Of a stretch of DNA of 64,000 nt, positions 10,480 to 22,399 are shown in pieces. This stretch comes from Cycas panzhihuaensis (lineage: Eukaryota > Cycadophyta). Each line of letters starts with the position of its first letter. The stretch's first letter is position 1. The notes under the pieces are model-generated. The model was not told the origin of the DNA and searched no databases. It was given only the letters and a program-made list of their open reading frames with translations. The stretch is from positions 141,429,741-141,493,740 of the forward strand of contig CM041465.1 of NCBI GenBank assembly GCA_023213395.1. Direction: 5' to 3'. The translations under genes were made by a program, and so were the position numbers.

Positions 10480-12500
10480 ACCTATAGACTAAGTGTATTC
10501 ATCTTTCTTTGAGCCAGTTCTCACTTTGATTCTTACTCCACTACATATACCTAGTTATGAAGATCTGTTTTACCTCGAGACTCATACATCCCTACCATAG
10601 AAGTTTTACATTGATCCTATAGGTGAGGACTGTGAGTTAATAGAAGTTGAGCCCCCATCCTAGGTTGTACGTCCTTCTCACCTGCCTTAACCTAGACCTT
10701 CTTCATGATCCCATTCCCCTCCTTTGGATGAAATCAATGATTATAGGTCAACTCATTCTTAACCTCATCATTCTCCTCCTAAGTAGCATGTTTAAGTTCA
10801 CTCCCCTCATCCCATTCTCGCCACTCATGGGGATACCACCACTGTTATTACTCATGGAAACTTTAGTGCCTCTCATGTGCCTGTTTCTACCTAAGTGGTT
10901 ATGCCTTTGCTTACTTTGTGACCTGTATGTTCTTTTACCACTAGAGTTGCCCCTTCTCATGCCATTACTTCTACCACTCAAGTATCCCCTCACAATTATA
11001 TATGATTTTATCCTATGGTGTTAAACCTCCCCTACCATCTCTCAAGTTGTCTAACATGGTTTCGCCTTCATAACATGTTTCTTATGCTCACTCTATTTAT
11101 CCTCATTCTTCAACAAGTCAGTCATAAGATTTGAGGGTTTTTGACCCTACCTCTTCTTTGTATATTATCAAACCTACTCTACAATCTAATCCATTTATCA
11201 CTTTCAATCCCATCTTCATATAATATCCCATACCCTAAACCAACTATGTTGTTAACCTTATAGTATGGTTTAAGCCCCCCTTCTACTCTTCCATATTACA
11301 ATGCTTTGCAACCACAACCACAATCATAATTACATCAATCCATATATTTATCCACTCCGCATCCACCTCCCTACCTTAATGTTCTACCACATTGAGACCA
11401 AAGAGGCCTTTTCTCGATTATATGAAGTCCCTATTACCATGTGATATCCTTTTATCACCCATGCCTCCTTTCCTTCCTAAGTTGTCTAAATTTTATGGTG
11501 ACTCTTCTCAGGACCCCACTTCTCATACAAGTGTTTGCATTCGCTTATATGAATTTTATGACATATGAATATATCATGATATGTCTATTCCCCAAATTTC
11601 TTCAAGGCAATGCTTTGAAATGGTTTTATACCTCCCTTCAACTTCTATTCTCTCGTTCCAACAATTAGTTGACTTGTTTATCAACTATTTTGATATAGTA
11701 AAATCATTTGAATTGAGTATTAAATCCTTATTAACTATTAAGTAGAATCATGATGAGACTTCGAGGGATTTTGTTGGGAGATTTTAAGACCAAGTATATG
11801 CCTTCCATTCACACCTTAATCCTAGCTTGTTATTTAATCTATTTACAAATGTGTTGAGGCCCCACGTGCATTTAAAAGTTTTGAAACTTGGTCTTCAAAT
11901 ATATGAGGAAGTAGTTGATTATTGTTTGGCCTTAGATACATTCAAAATTCAGATAGGTATCAAGAAGGTTAGGAAACCTATGCCTTCTAAAGAACCAGTT
12001 CAAAATTATAAAGGCTACCCATCCTAAGCCTACCTATGATCACTTGACTTCTTTAATTAGATCATTAGAGTGTGCAATTAATACTAAGTTATACGTCGAT
12101 GATTCTTCCCAGGCTCACCCCTCGTAAGAGATCAATGTTATTTACCTCACCGAGGAGAGGAAGAAATAAACTCCTCCTTTGCCTCCTCCTCCCTCTAGAA
12201 AGATAAAATGGTGCTCATGCCATCAAATAGATGCACATGATAGAAGTGAGTGCTGAACTATTCAAAATATAACTCATAACATAAACATTTAAGCAAACTG
12301 CTCTTCTAGGTCACCATAAGACTAAATGATCCATAAGGATCCATTACCTCAATATAACAAGAAAATAAGTAAAGATGATAAAGACAATAAGAAGCAAATA
12401 CAAGTTGATGAAGGTGAACCTTTAAGTTCTAATTTGTCAAAGAAGACTACCACTCCCATAAATGCCCTAATAAAAAGAACCAATAATTAATCACAACCAC
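10480..12500 (+). pseudogene. Gag polyprotein of G2, broken
   Basis: One main frame can be followed through many stops. A proline- and serine-rich N-terminal region (10480-11420) is followed by the retrotransposon gag domain (11440-12040), with the P.LPK..KFYGDS..DP start and the F...L.G.ALKWF core. A decayed CX2-3CX4HX4C-like knuckle ending HD.SEC lies near 12210-12250, then a charged linker. It aligns with 59600-60700 in G3. Nearly every stop replaces a Gln or Arg codon, for example TAG, TAA and TGA within 10655-10720. Confidence 0.75.
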
Positions 12501-12728
12501 CTCTAAAAGATGGTGATACCAAGAGAACTATAAATATGGTAGAGACCACAAAGAGTGCAGGTCCATCTAGATCATCTAATAACTTGATGATAAGAAATCT
12601 TAACTCTTTATCTCTAGTACACCCATGTCCCATTAGGTTTAGGTCTATTCCCTCTAGTATAAAACATGGATCTTTCTCTTTGGTAGAGGAATTAAAGACC
12701 ATTATGGTAGGCATATATATCATTTATT

Positions 12729-13060
12729 AATGTAATTCCTCTACCTCTCATTAAGTATTTAGAGATTTCTATTTTTGATCTATGTGAGTGGATTTACCAA
12801 GGGTATGATAGGAATCAAAAGGTGTCCTTGGGTCAAGTTACTCTTCCTCTCACGTTGGAAGAAAAGACAATTCTTACCGAGCTTACCATCATTAACTTGG
12901 ATTTAGAGTATAAAATTATTTTGGGTAGACCTTAGATTATCCAAATATTGGTAGTTTATTTTTTCCTCTTTAGTGAACTTAGGTTCATCTATGAGGGACA
13001 ACTCAAGATTGTTAAGCGAAAGCCAAAACTCATTAAGCAATCGGTTCCCCTCATTAAGAT
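12729..13060 (+). pseudogene. G2 protease, C-terminal remnant
   Basis: Reads a retropepsin-like C-terminal half (LPLTLEEKT...LTIINLDLEYKIILGRP). The catalytic D-x-G-S-S segment that G3 keeps at about 61130-61150 is missing, because G2 has lost roughly 240-400 bp just upstream relative to G3. Inactive. Confidence 0.65.
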
Positions 13061-14085
13061 TCTGTTAGAACCTAGTGAATCTTATGACTCTACATAGTAC
13101 TTCTTTTAGTCACTTGGTTTAGGACAATACTTTACTATTGAAGCCCATTCTACTCACCTAGATATAAAGGATGTGTATTTAGTTGAGATTGTTCCTTTAT
13201 CATCTGATTCCTCATATGTTCTCGTGCCTTTAAATTGTATTGATTACTCTTCGACTTCGACCTCTTCTATTGTTCCTCATGAAGAAGTATCCTATTGTTC
13301 TATTATATCTTATTGAGATCCACCCCTAACTAGGCCTATTTGCATAAGTACTTTCCTCCCATTTAGCACCATTTCTCACAGGTTTTATGCTTGCCTTCAG
13401 GGGCAAATACAATGGTTCATCCCATTGTTATTACTCCACTCACTACTTCAACTTTAGTTGTACATGATTTATGTGTTGATGCTCCCCCATCCTTTTCTCA
13501 CTCTTCTTTCTTTAATACATGGTTAAATAGATGTGAGAGGAAGATATTGTTACATTGACACCTAGACTTAAAGTCAAGTGGTAAAGATATTGATTCATTT
13601 GATTCATGCTAAAATAGTTATGATACCTCCACTAGAGCGCAGGAAGTTGATTCTATCTCTATTGTTTCTTTTCCTTCTCATCCTCATGTGGATCCTTCTC
13701 TATCTTCACTCATCCTGATATCTTGGTCTAACTGTGATTGTGATGTAGATCATTAAGTGTTTAATCAAGTTTTCTCTTCAATTTAGGAGTTCATGGATAA
13801 GCCCATTTTCTTTTCTCAAGTTTCTTCAGTCATGGAGTTTGTTCCCATTTATCCAAACTCTTTGGTGGGTCCTCTTTCACCTCTTACACCTCTCACTCTC
13901 TCTGCCTCTCAATGTAGAAACCTTTTCCTCATCAACCTCTTCCATCTTGACCATTTTAAAAATAACGAGGCAATCGTAGAGCTTTTAGCAGGTTCATCTC
14001 CTTGTTTTTATAATGGACATTATAAATTGGGTTTTTCAAAAGTTATAGTTAATCATCCTTGACCCTAAGAGTCTATTTATTTAAT
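13061..14085 (+). pseudogene. G2 protease-RT linker
   Basis: The frame continues with stops and no recognised domain, rich in Ser, Pro and Thr. It aligns to 61380-61995 and 62668-63230 of G3. It contains tttaatacatggttaaatag near 13513, the intact form of the site into which element F inserted in G3. Confidence 0.6.
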
Positions 14086-14089
14086 AGAG

Positions 14090-15040
14090 CATGCCCCTCC
14101 TTATTTTGAGAAAGAACATGCCATACTCATGGAACAAACCATTGATATAGATTTCAAGATAAAGTATGTCCCTAGAATTATCAAGTTGGGAGCTAGTTGT
14201 ACTCTCCAAGAGATCACTCAGTTTAAGGATATCTTTTGTGAGTTCCACTCAGTTTTCATATGGGACTATAAAGATATATAAGGCCTTGACTCTCGAATTG
14301 TTAAACACAGAATTACAATGATTCTTAGCATTAAACCCAAATGGAAAAAATAACGACTTATCTACCCATGCCTCTCCCTTACCATTAAATAAGAAGTGGA
14401 GAAGCTGTTAGGAGCTGGATTCACTAAGAGTGTTGATTACTCTCAATGGATTTCTAACATAGTTCCTATAGCAAAGAAGAATGGGTCAATTCGAATTTGC
14501 ATCAAATTTCATGACATTAAAGATGCATGTCCCAAGGATAATTTTCCTTTCCCTTTTCTTGACTAGATTTAAGACCAGACTGCTAGTGAGGTAATATCCC
14601 TTATGGATTCCTTTTTAGGATATAATTAAATTTTTATCACACCTTACGACTACCACAAGACTACTTTCACCACTCCATAGGGTACCTTCATTTATAAAGT
14701 CATGCCATTTGGATTGAAGAATGCCGTTATGACATATCAAAGGGCTATAGTCTATATTTTCCATGACTTGATTGATAATATCATTGTTGTATATTTAGAT
14801 GATATGCTCGCTCTTTCATGCAAATGATATAATCATTTGCATGATTTGAGAAACATTTTTGAAAGGTGTAATAGATATCAATTATACCTCAATCCTTCCA
14901 AATGTGTTTTTACTATTACATTAGGAAAGATGTTGAGAAACATTATTTCTCAAGATGGGATTAGAATTAATCAATTGTTCAAATACCTCCTCCTAAGAGC
15001 CAAAAGCAGATTAAATCTTTTCTAGGTAGGCTTAGTTTCT
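14090..15040 (+). pseudogene. G2 reverse transcriptase
   Basis: Starts with the PPYFEKEH segment and the W.YKD..GLD.....H motif that precede RT in Tat/Athila elements. RT follows with KKNGSIRICI.F.DI, ACPKDNFPFPFLD, HKTTFTTP.GTF.YKVMPFGLKNA, the catalytic VYLDDM (about 14790-14808), and NPSKCVF. The YLDD box is intact but at least seven stops interrupt the frame. It would copy element RNA into DNA if intact. Confidence 0.88.
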
Positions 15041-15600
15041 GAAGGCATTTCATAGTTGATTTTACCTTAGATGCTAGGCCTATCACTAATCTTTGAAAGA
15101 AAGACGTTGAGTTGCAATGGACTCCTTAAGTTCAAGAGTCCTTTGATAAGCTAAAGTGAGCCTTAGTTTTAGCGCCAGTTCTTGCTCTACCGAGGTTTGA
15201 TGAGCCATTCATTTTATACACTTCATCTATAGAGGAATTATTAGTAGGGATGCTAGTATAAGAAGATGGTTTTGATAGAGAAAGGGTTATTTATTTCATC
15301 AATATTACTCTCATAGTAGCTGAGCTTTACTATCCTTTTCCTAAAAAAGAGTGCCTTGCTTTATTTTTTGCTACTAAAATGTTATGTCACTACCTTCTCA
15401 AAAATAGGGTCCACCTTATTGTTTAATCTAATCCTATAAGGTATCTACTTACTAAATCTAACCTCACTGGTCAATTGGGTAAGTGGTCCTTATTGCTTCA
15501 AGAATTTAACTTATAAGTGGTTAATAGGAAATCAGAAAAGGGCATGATCATTTTGGAGATCATGGCCAATGCTCCTCTCCCTAATCTCGCTAGTTAACTT
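15041..15600 (+). pseudogene. G2 RT-linked RNase H
   Basis: Downstream of RT in the usual order, with the FILYTSS....LVGMLVQEDG, AELYYPFPKKECLAL and later LTGQLGKW.LLLQEF segments typical of gypsy RNase H. The first catalytic Asp region reads LYTSSIEE, so the active site has decayed. Frame broken by stops and at least one shift. Confidence 0.75.
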
Positions 15601-15829
15601 GTTAATGATTCCCTCCTAGATGAACATATCTTTGATATCCAGGGCATCTCTTTTAATGACCCATGGTATAGGGAGATTAGATTATATCTGTGTGATCAAT
15701 CTTTCCCTTCTCTTTCTACTTCAAAGAAGAGGAGACAAATTTGTGTCACTGCCAAGTAATACATTTTACTGGATGACATATTGTATAAGCATTCTTTCAA
15801 TGGAATTCTATTAAGGTACATCTCTCTTA

Positions 15830-16920
15830 ATGAATCATTTGTTGCCTTAACAGAATCTCATGAAGAAATTTATGGTGGACACTTTGGCGGTCTATCCATA
15901 GCCTAATGTATTCTTCATATGGGTTATTATTGGCCTACTTTGTTCAAAGATACCTACTTTTATGTTAAAAAATGCCAAAAATATCAATCCCACACAACTT
16001 TGTTATATCAACCCATGCAAGAAATGAAGTCAATCATTTCACCTTAGCCTTTCTCCTAATAGGGGATCAATCTCATTGGTTAGGTTTTTCCAACATCGTC
16101 TAATGGGCATAAATTTATCCTTAGTGCAATAGAATATTTTATAAAGTGGAGTGAAGTTATCCCATTGGTCTCTGCTACTATAAAAATCATTGCCACATTC
16201 ATATTCTAGCATATCATTTGTAGGTTTAGGATACCAAATATTATTGTTACTATCAATGGAACTTTGTTCTATAATCCTCATGACAGTAAATTATATAGTA
16301 AGTTCCATATCACTTATAGGTTATCTACCCCTTATCAACCTCAAGTAAATGGCTAGGTGGAAGCTTTCAATACAATCTTAACCAAGATTTTGGCTAAGAT
16401 GGTTGTCACCTCTCATAGGGATTGGTACTCTTAGTTATTTCCAATATTATGGGCCTATAGGACCTCCATTAGGAATGCTATGGGTATGACACTAGTTTCT
16501 CTTATTTACAATGTCGAAGCTATCCTTATATTAGAGGTTGAAATTCCTTCCTTACGTATCTCATTAAAGGAGTTTAGTGATGAGTAATTTCAAATGGAAG
16601 CATACCTTTTGGAACTTAAAAAATTAGATAAGACTCGCTTACAAGACTTACAAAACAATATGGCATCCAAGGCTAGAGTCCAAGCTACCCATGATAAGCG
16701 ACTTAGACCCAGAAAGTTCAATGTTGGCAATAAGGTCTTAAAGTTAAAATATTTACACAGTAAGCAACACAAGTTTCCTCCCAAATAAATGGGACCCTTT
16801 TTATTAATTGAAGATTGAACTAATGGAGCTTATCAGATTTTGATATTAGAAGGATTAGAATTCAAGAGACCTATCAATTCCTAGTATCTAAGGAAATTTT
16901 ATGCTTAGAAGTGTATGTTC
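15830..16920 (+). pseudogene. G2 integrase
   Basis: The zinc region has H-x3-H-like spacing (SHEEIYGGHFGG), GYYWPTLFKD and KCQKYQ, where the second Cys of the family's CQ-C pair reads Tyr (TGT to TAT). The core has INLIG in place of the usual Asp-containing start, GHKFIL.AIEYF.KW.E and II.RF.IP, with the second catalytic Asp lost. STPYQPQVNG then VEAFN follow, where the Glu is kept. The C-terminal part (16594-16910) ends with the YLRKFY motif usual for the Tat/Athila branch. Two of three catalytic acids are gone, so it is dead. Confidence 0.85.
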
Positions 16921-17965
16921 ATCCCCTCTGTAACAAGAATAGACTACAATTCTGAAGCTTTTTTCTTTGCCTAATGAGCTAAATCTATGTGCAAACTTCT
17001 TTTCTTTCTAGTCTTTTCTTGCATTTTCCTGAGTGTTATTATAGTTTTGCTAGAGATCCTACTCATGATCATGTAAGTCTTTTGCTCTTTCTAGATTTTG
17101 CATCGATTGTGAGCTTGCTATCACTATACTTGGATCTCTTTCTCTTTTGAGTTTTGTACTCAAAGGAGAACTTGGGCCCCCAGACTTATTTTATTTTCAT
17201 CTTGGAAAGAGAAATATTTATATTAGCTTTAAGTAGTTAGTCTTTGGTGGAGATCATACTTTCACTTGCTAGTTCATTACCTAGGGATTTCCCTTTTGGT
17301 TATATATTATTAATCATTCTTTTGTTTTTATTATCCTTGGTTCTCTCTATTAATCTTTTTAAGTAGACACTCATTATGTCACATTTTCTTTACATTTAGA
17401 GATATCGCGATTTTGATTTCCTCTTTCTTTGCAGATTAATCCTTAAGGAGATTAGTCTCTTTTATTTTTAGATTTTATTAAGAAGGATAAATCCTTACAG
17501 TATTGAGTAGAAGAGTTTTATAGGTGGATGATTATGATCCTTTTCTTGTAAAAAGTATAAGTGGAAGTAAAAAAAAATTAAAAAGAGAGAGAGAGAGAGA
17601 AGTAAAATAAATAAATAAAAAGGGAGGAGTAAAAAGAAGTTTATTGTTGTCATCCTCTTACAAGCTAGGGCAAGTTGCGTGATAGCTTCATCCCCACCTA
17701 TCTAACTATAGGTTAGGTTCATTTGGATGAGCCATTCAATATTTTTAGATCTAGCTATTTGGGTCCACTATAGCCTCAGTTATGATCAAATCCTATATGA
17801 TACCTTATTATTTTGATCATAATCATCTTACCTACACTTCTTCTTCTTTCTTTAACATAGTTAGAGATCTATGTTTATTATCATCTCCTTATTCATTAAT
17901 TCCTACACCTTTATTTATTGATCACATGGTCTCCAACCTTTGATCCTATCATTCCCATGGCATTA
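16921..17965 (+). other. Spacer between integrase and second RNase H of G2
   Basis: No domain is recognised. Contains a short GA microsatellite (about 17583-17600) and a T/C-rich stretch. Confidence 0.4.
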
Positions 17966-18360
17966 AGTATCTTTATTGATGGAGGTAGTAGGAGAAATCC
18001 AAGATTATCTACTTCTTCTTGGATGATTTATAACTAATCAGGAAGTCCCCTTCTTTCTATAGGGTCTTTTATACTTAGGGTGATCAATAATGAAGCTAAA
18101 TATCTTACTCTTATAGGAGACTTATCAGATGTTTCTTACTTTTACCTTAGATTTATCACTATATACATTGACTCTCAGGTTGTAATTTATTAATTAGTTG
18201 GGATATATCAGGTTTGTTCACCATGACTCTTTCTTTGTATCATCAAGCTTCATCATTATTGTCCCTATTTACTTTGGTTACCATTTAATATATACTTCAT
18301 TCCCTTAACTTTGAAGTTGATGCTCTTGTTTCCTTGATTCTTAATGATTATTTTGGTTGA
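17966..18360 (+). pseudogene. G2 second RNase H (archaeal-type), after integrase
   Basis: One frame reads FIDGGSRRNP (Asp at 17978), then SSWMIY, NNEAKYLTLI, YIDSQVV and finally NFEVDALVS. The four acidic residues of an RNase H active site (D, E, D, D) are all present. Two stops replace Gln codons and one frameshift lies near 18225. Its position after integrase, separate from the RT-linked RNase H at 15041-15600, matches the archaeal-type RNase H known from Tat-lineage gypsy elements. It would remove RNA from RNA-DNA hybrids during replication. Confidence 0.82.
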
Positions 18361-19223
18361 CTTTTTTATTTTCATTAGGGGCACCTTACTTTGGAATGAA
18401 TGTAAACTACTACTCTGTGATGAGTATAAACTATTGGTTTGGGAAGGTTATTGATTAGAGTAGTTTGAAGGTCAAGATGATATGTAGGAGATTGAAATGA
18501 AGTATTTGAAAGGGATAGACCCATGTAGGAATCTTGGGCTATGGAGGATCTTGGAAGGGGGGAAGTCCTTAAAAGCCTCTTACCCCTGGAAGTAGGCAAA
18601 GAGGAAAGTAGTATACTCAGATAGCTGGTTGTTTATTAAGTGAGATTAGTTACATTTGGTAAATAACTCATTTTATTTATGATACATTATGTAAATATGG
18701 AATATATCCTATGTTTATATAATCTATCAAGAGTATGATGTGAGTGATATGCTTCCTTTTAAAGATTCATGCCACTCCATCTTCTACTTTTATAAACCTA
18801 TTACTATTGGTTTCAGATGGTTTTAAGTTTATAAAAATAGAGTAAGTAAACTTTTTACCTTCTCCCTTTTGATCTTTTATTTATATTTTAGTTTTCCTCA
18901 ACCATTTCACTCCAGAATGAGTATAAACTATCATGTATATAGTATGACAAAAATCTAAAAAGAATATATAACCATAAAAGAACAAAAAAATAATAAAATG
19001 ATAAAATTTATCGCATATTTCTTGGGACAATCAAGTAGATAAATATATCCTATACTCAATTCGAAAAGGGAAATAAGGGAGGAAAAGGGTTTAAAGACAA
19101 GTTTTCATACATAAGTTTTTTAAGAGAAAATGATTGATATATACATAAAAAAGTATAGTACATCTATCACCTTGGTGACTCATAATACAAGCAGAGGGCC
19201 TCAAAATGCCTCTCATATTACTC
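18361..19223. other. G2 spacer after second RNase H
   Basis: Low-complexity AT-rich DNA with no recognised gene. The frame of the second RNase H ends at 18360. A purine run near 18553-18564 (gaaggggggaag) resembles a polypurine tract but is not followed by an LTR. Confidence 0.4.
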
Positions 19224-20945
19224 CTATATATCGATATAGTATACATTTATCTCTATGATCCTTGATGAGATCCCTATGGTATATTTGGATCTGCTCTCTC
19301 CCTCATACTTGAAGTCTCCCCATGTGTAGACTCTCCACGGGGTAGAAGGTGGTATCGCCCCTGCTATATAGTCGCACTCACTAATGGAGTATATTTGGCT
19401 CTTGCCTGAGCCAATGTCATCCTCGATGAGTGTCATCTCTCCTCCTCACCTGCTCTGAGCTTTAGCTCTTGTGTCTATAACTCTACTCTTGTGTCCATAT
19501 AGAGGTCTCGAGCTCAAAGTGTATGGCTATAATAGTTAATGTGATGTCCTAGTAACTTACGATCCACTATGTTCCATGTGGATGCCTCTTCTGATACTGG
19601 AATGTAGGGGAAGATCACCTCCACTATCCTTTGAACCTCCCTCAAGGTCACCATCTCATCACTTGCCTAATAGAAACATGTAATATATGATCAGTTCCTT
19701 GGAAGAAAAAGTTCTAAAAAAGGAAATAAATACCATGTGATGATAGAAACGAATCAATTAAATCACATACCTGGTGATCCTCCTCCTACTAGCTCTACAC
19801 CTACCACCTTCTCCACTGGTGGTATCTCTTCTCCCTGTGGCTCCTAGTTAGCCTCCTGAGTGACTCTACCCTCTCTGTCTCTACTCCCTTTATCCCTGCC
19901 CTATCCATTTATTGATCCTAGCTCCATGCTCTGTGTGGAGCCTCCTATCCCCTCTGTAGGTGCTCCATCTCCTCTCTCAAGTACTTAGTGACTCCCTCTT
20001 ACTCCACCACTCAATGAGGCACCTCCTCTGCCTCCTCACCACCTCTCTTACTACATGTTCCTCTATCTTGCCCTCTACCTCTTCTCCATCTAGTTGTAGG
20101 AGCCTCCTCTGCTAACTCCCTCTCTGTGACATCCATCTCCTAGTCATCATGTTAAGGAGAGGACTATGAGTACTTCTCGCTATGATAGTTGGCTTGTTAT
20201 GGATTTTTGACCTCATATACCACTTGTTCATCCTCAGGTCCATCATCGTTAGCTCTTTTAGCTCTCCTCCTAGTCTCATAAATGGAATGTGATCATATAA
20301 CTAGCAGATCATGATAGAGATATATGAAAATCCACCCCTTCCTATCCTCCTAATCCTGGACAACTGGCGACTAATGCTGTTAACTATGTACTAGACCTAG
20401 TTGATCTGAATCCCCTGCTTGCACCTCCTTACTACTCATGTCCACTGAGCTGGAATCCTATGAAGTTCTGAGTACTTGGTATCTTATAAATAATAATCAA
20501 AGTGATGATCCTCCATACTACTGGGATCCCCTCTATTATCCTAATAGCCTCTATTGAGATCTCATGTTGATCTATCTGATCGGTAAACCCTGTCAGGTAC
20601 TTATTGTAGGCCATCTAAGACCTCTCGTCAGAGACTCTAATGAGTCTGACCCTCTCCCCATGCCAACTAACCCCTAGGATCCTCCCTACATCTCTTGGAG
20701 TAATCTAAAGATGTCCAATAGCTTGTACTCTGAATGTGTTATGTCTTGGGACCCAACAACTGATGAAATCATGTAGTATCTTGTGCTCCATGATGAGTTG
20801 GGTGTACGCACTCACCCGTGAGAGGCCACATGCTCTCAAAATCCCCCATCCCACCTCATCCAACTAGCTCACGATCTTCCTAATGGATATTCCCTCATTT
20901 TCTCGCATATCCACTCTCTCCAGAACCTATATCACATTATTAAAA
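19224..20945 (-). pseudogene. Antisense plant mobile domain frame in G2
   Basis: Read on the minus strand from about 20945. A plant-mobile-domain-like N-terminus is seen: LERVDMRENEG, GWGILRACGL, HDFISCWVPRHNTF, ITPRDVGRILGV, GERVRLIRVSDE, and IITLIIIYKIPSTQNFIGFQ. A highly charged Arg/Glu-rich tail follows (20430-19440), then a 70-codon end (19436-19224). Several stops break it. Plant mobile domains occur in host MAIN-like proteins, in transposons, and as antisense extra frames in Tat elements; the last fits here because it lies between pol and the 3' LTR on the opposite strand. Function in the element is unknown. Confidence 0.65.
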
Positions 20946-21629
20946 TAATGTCAGTTTTACTATTTCATTTCAAAAAAAATTAATTTTTGAAGTTTGATTG
21001 AGTAAAATTTTAAAAGTGTGACTAGCTCATTAAAAATGTGACTTCATAGTAAAAAAATATGACTTCATAAATAAAAACTACAACTTCCTCTAATGGTTCT
21101 AAATTGTAAAGTAATGTTTTTTACTCTATTGTCATGTTTTTCACTAACTAACTATATTTTTAGTGTAGTAGCCATGATTTTTGCAGTGTAAGATTGTGTT
21201 TTTCATCTAAAAATCAAAAAATAAAAAATATACAAGTCTGACTCACTAGATATCTAGCTCTTTGGTTTATCTTGATGATGATGATCCCTTAGGGCTAGTC
21301 CTATATTAGAATGGGCTCTTGAACACCTCAAAAACAAAAAAATAGCCTCTAGGTATCTTGTTTTATCCTCTTCCTTCTTATAAAAATAAAACCCTATTTC
21401 ATTCATTTTCTTACAAGTAGGGAGGGGCTTTTCTCTGTTTTCTTTGGCAGAATTTTCTCTAGTGCCCATGAGATTTATTAAAGCAAAATATATTTATTTT
21501 TAGTTATTATTCTCATCAAGATTACCTATAAATACCCAAAATTATATACATTTGCTTTAATAAGGATTAATTATCATTTTAATACTTGACTATATTCGTT
21601 GGACCCCGTCTTCCCTTTGGAGATATGAT
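20946..21629. other. G2 region upstream of antisense frame
   Basis: AT-rich, with repeated 'gtgactt' and 'catgttttt' words between 21010 and 21180. It lies on the 5' side of the antisense frame, where its promoter would be, but no clear TATA arrangement can be singled out. No gene recognised. Confidence 0.35.
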
Positions 21630-21634
21630 CTATC

Positions 21635-21946
21635 TGAAAAAAGGATGGATCTAGGAGATAAATCACTCACATGCACACAATAGCAATGGAGAATGAAAAA
21701 GAGGATGAAACAAGATATGAGAGCAAACTTAAATGTGAGAATGAATAATGACTCCCTCCTTGAGATTTCACCTTTTATTATTGAGGGTGAGCATTAGGGT
21801 TAGGATTTTCTCGCATAATGACATGAACCTGAAATTACATCTAAATGCACATAAAGTACATTTTGTTAAGAGACTAATGCTAATAATATATCCTAGGGTC
21901 ACATAATTAATCTACACAAATGACCTTGATACATTAACTTCTTTCA
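21635..21946 (-). repeat. 3' LTR of Cop1
   Basis: 312 bp, ends TG and CA, same length as 33171-33482 with roughly two dozen differences by eye, mostly transitions. The purine tract lies at 21947-21960 on the internal side. Confidence 0.9.
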
Positions 21947-22399
21947 ATCCCCCCCCTTAATGGTGGAAGGTCATTTTCAAAAAATCTATTCTATGACGTA
22001 TTCATTTGAGCCTCATTATTATATTGAAATTCTAAATGACACTTTTATGGGAAATCCCTCATGGGAAATAAAAACCCACGAACTTTCTAAGATCTATAAC
22101 CCCTTTTATAAATCAAAATGGCTAAGGTGGCTCTTTGATGTAGTCTGATAGCTAAGTAACTTAAATGTGCAGCTTAATTTGTTAAGTCTCCATATAATGT
22201 TTAGTCATCCCCTATGCCCTTTTGGGTTTTCACAGGTTCTGATTCCAAAACAAGTACAACCCTTATCCTTTCGTGCTCATATGGGGTTTTTACAAAGAGG
22301 ATAGAGTAGAGACTTACTCTTATTCTTCCGCACCCACAAGGGGTATTCACAAAGAGAATAGAGTATGATGATCATGTTGCCATCTTCTTTGATCAATCG

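Noticed and set aside
10748-10993. Minus-strand Arg/Ser/Gly-rich frame of 81 codons
   Set aside because: It is the shadow of the Pro/Ser/Thr-rich gag N-terminus of G2 on the other strand.
18553-18564. Purine run gaaggggggaag as the polypurine tract of G2
   Set aside because: No LTR follows it; the LTR pair found by comparison starts at 34020, with its own purine tract just before it.
19224-20945. A host MAIN-like or phosphatase-like gene with plant mobile domain
   Set aside because: It is full of stops, sits inside the boundaries of G2, and its antisense place between pol and the 3' LTR is typical of extra frames in Tat elements.
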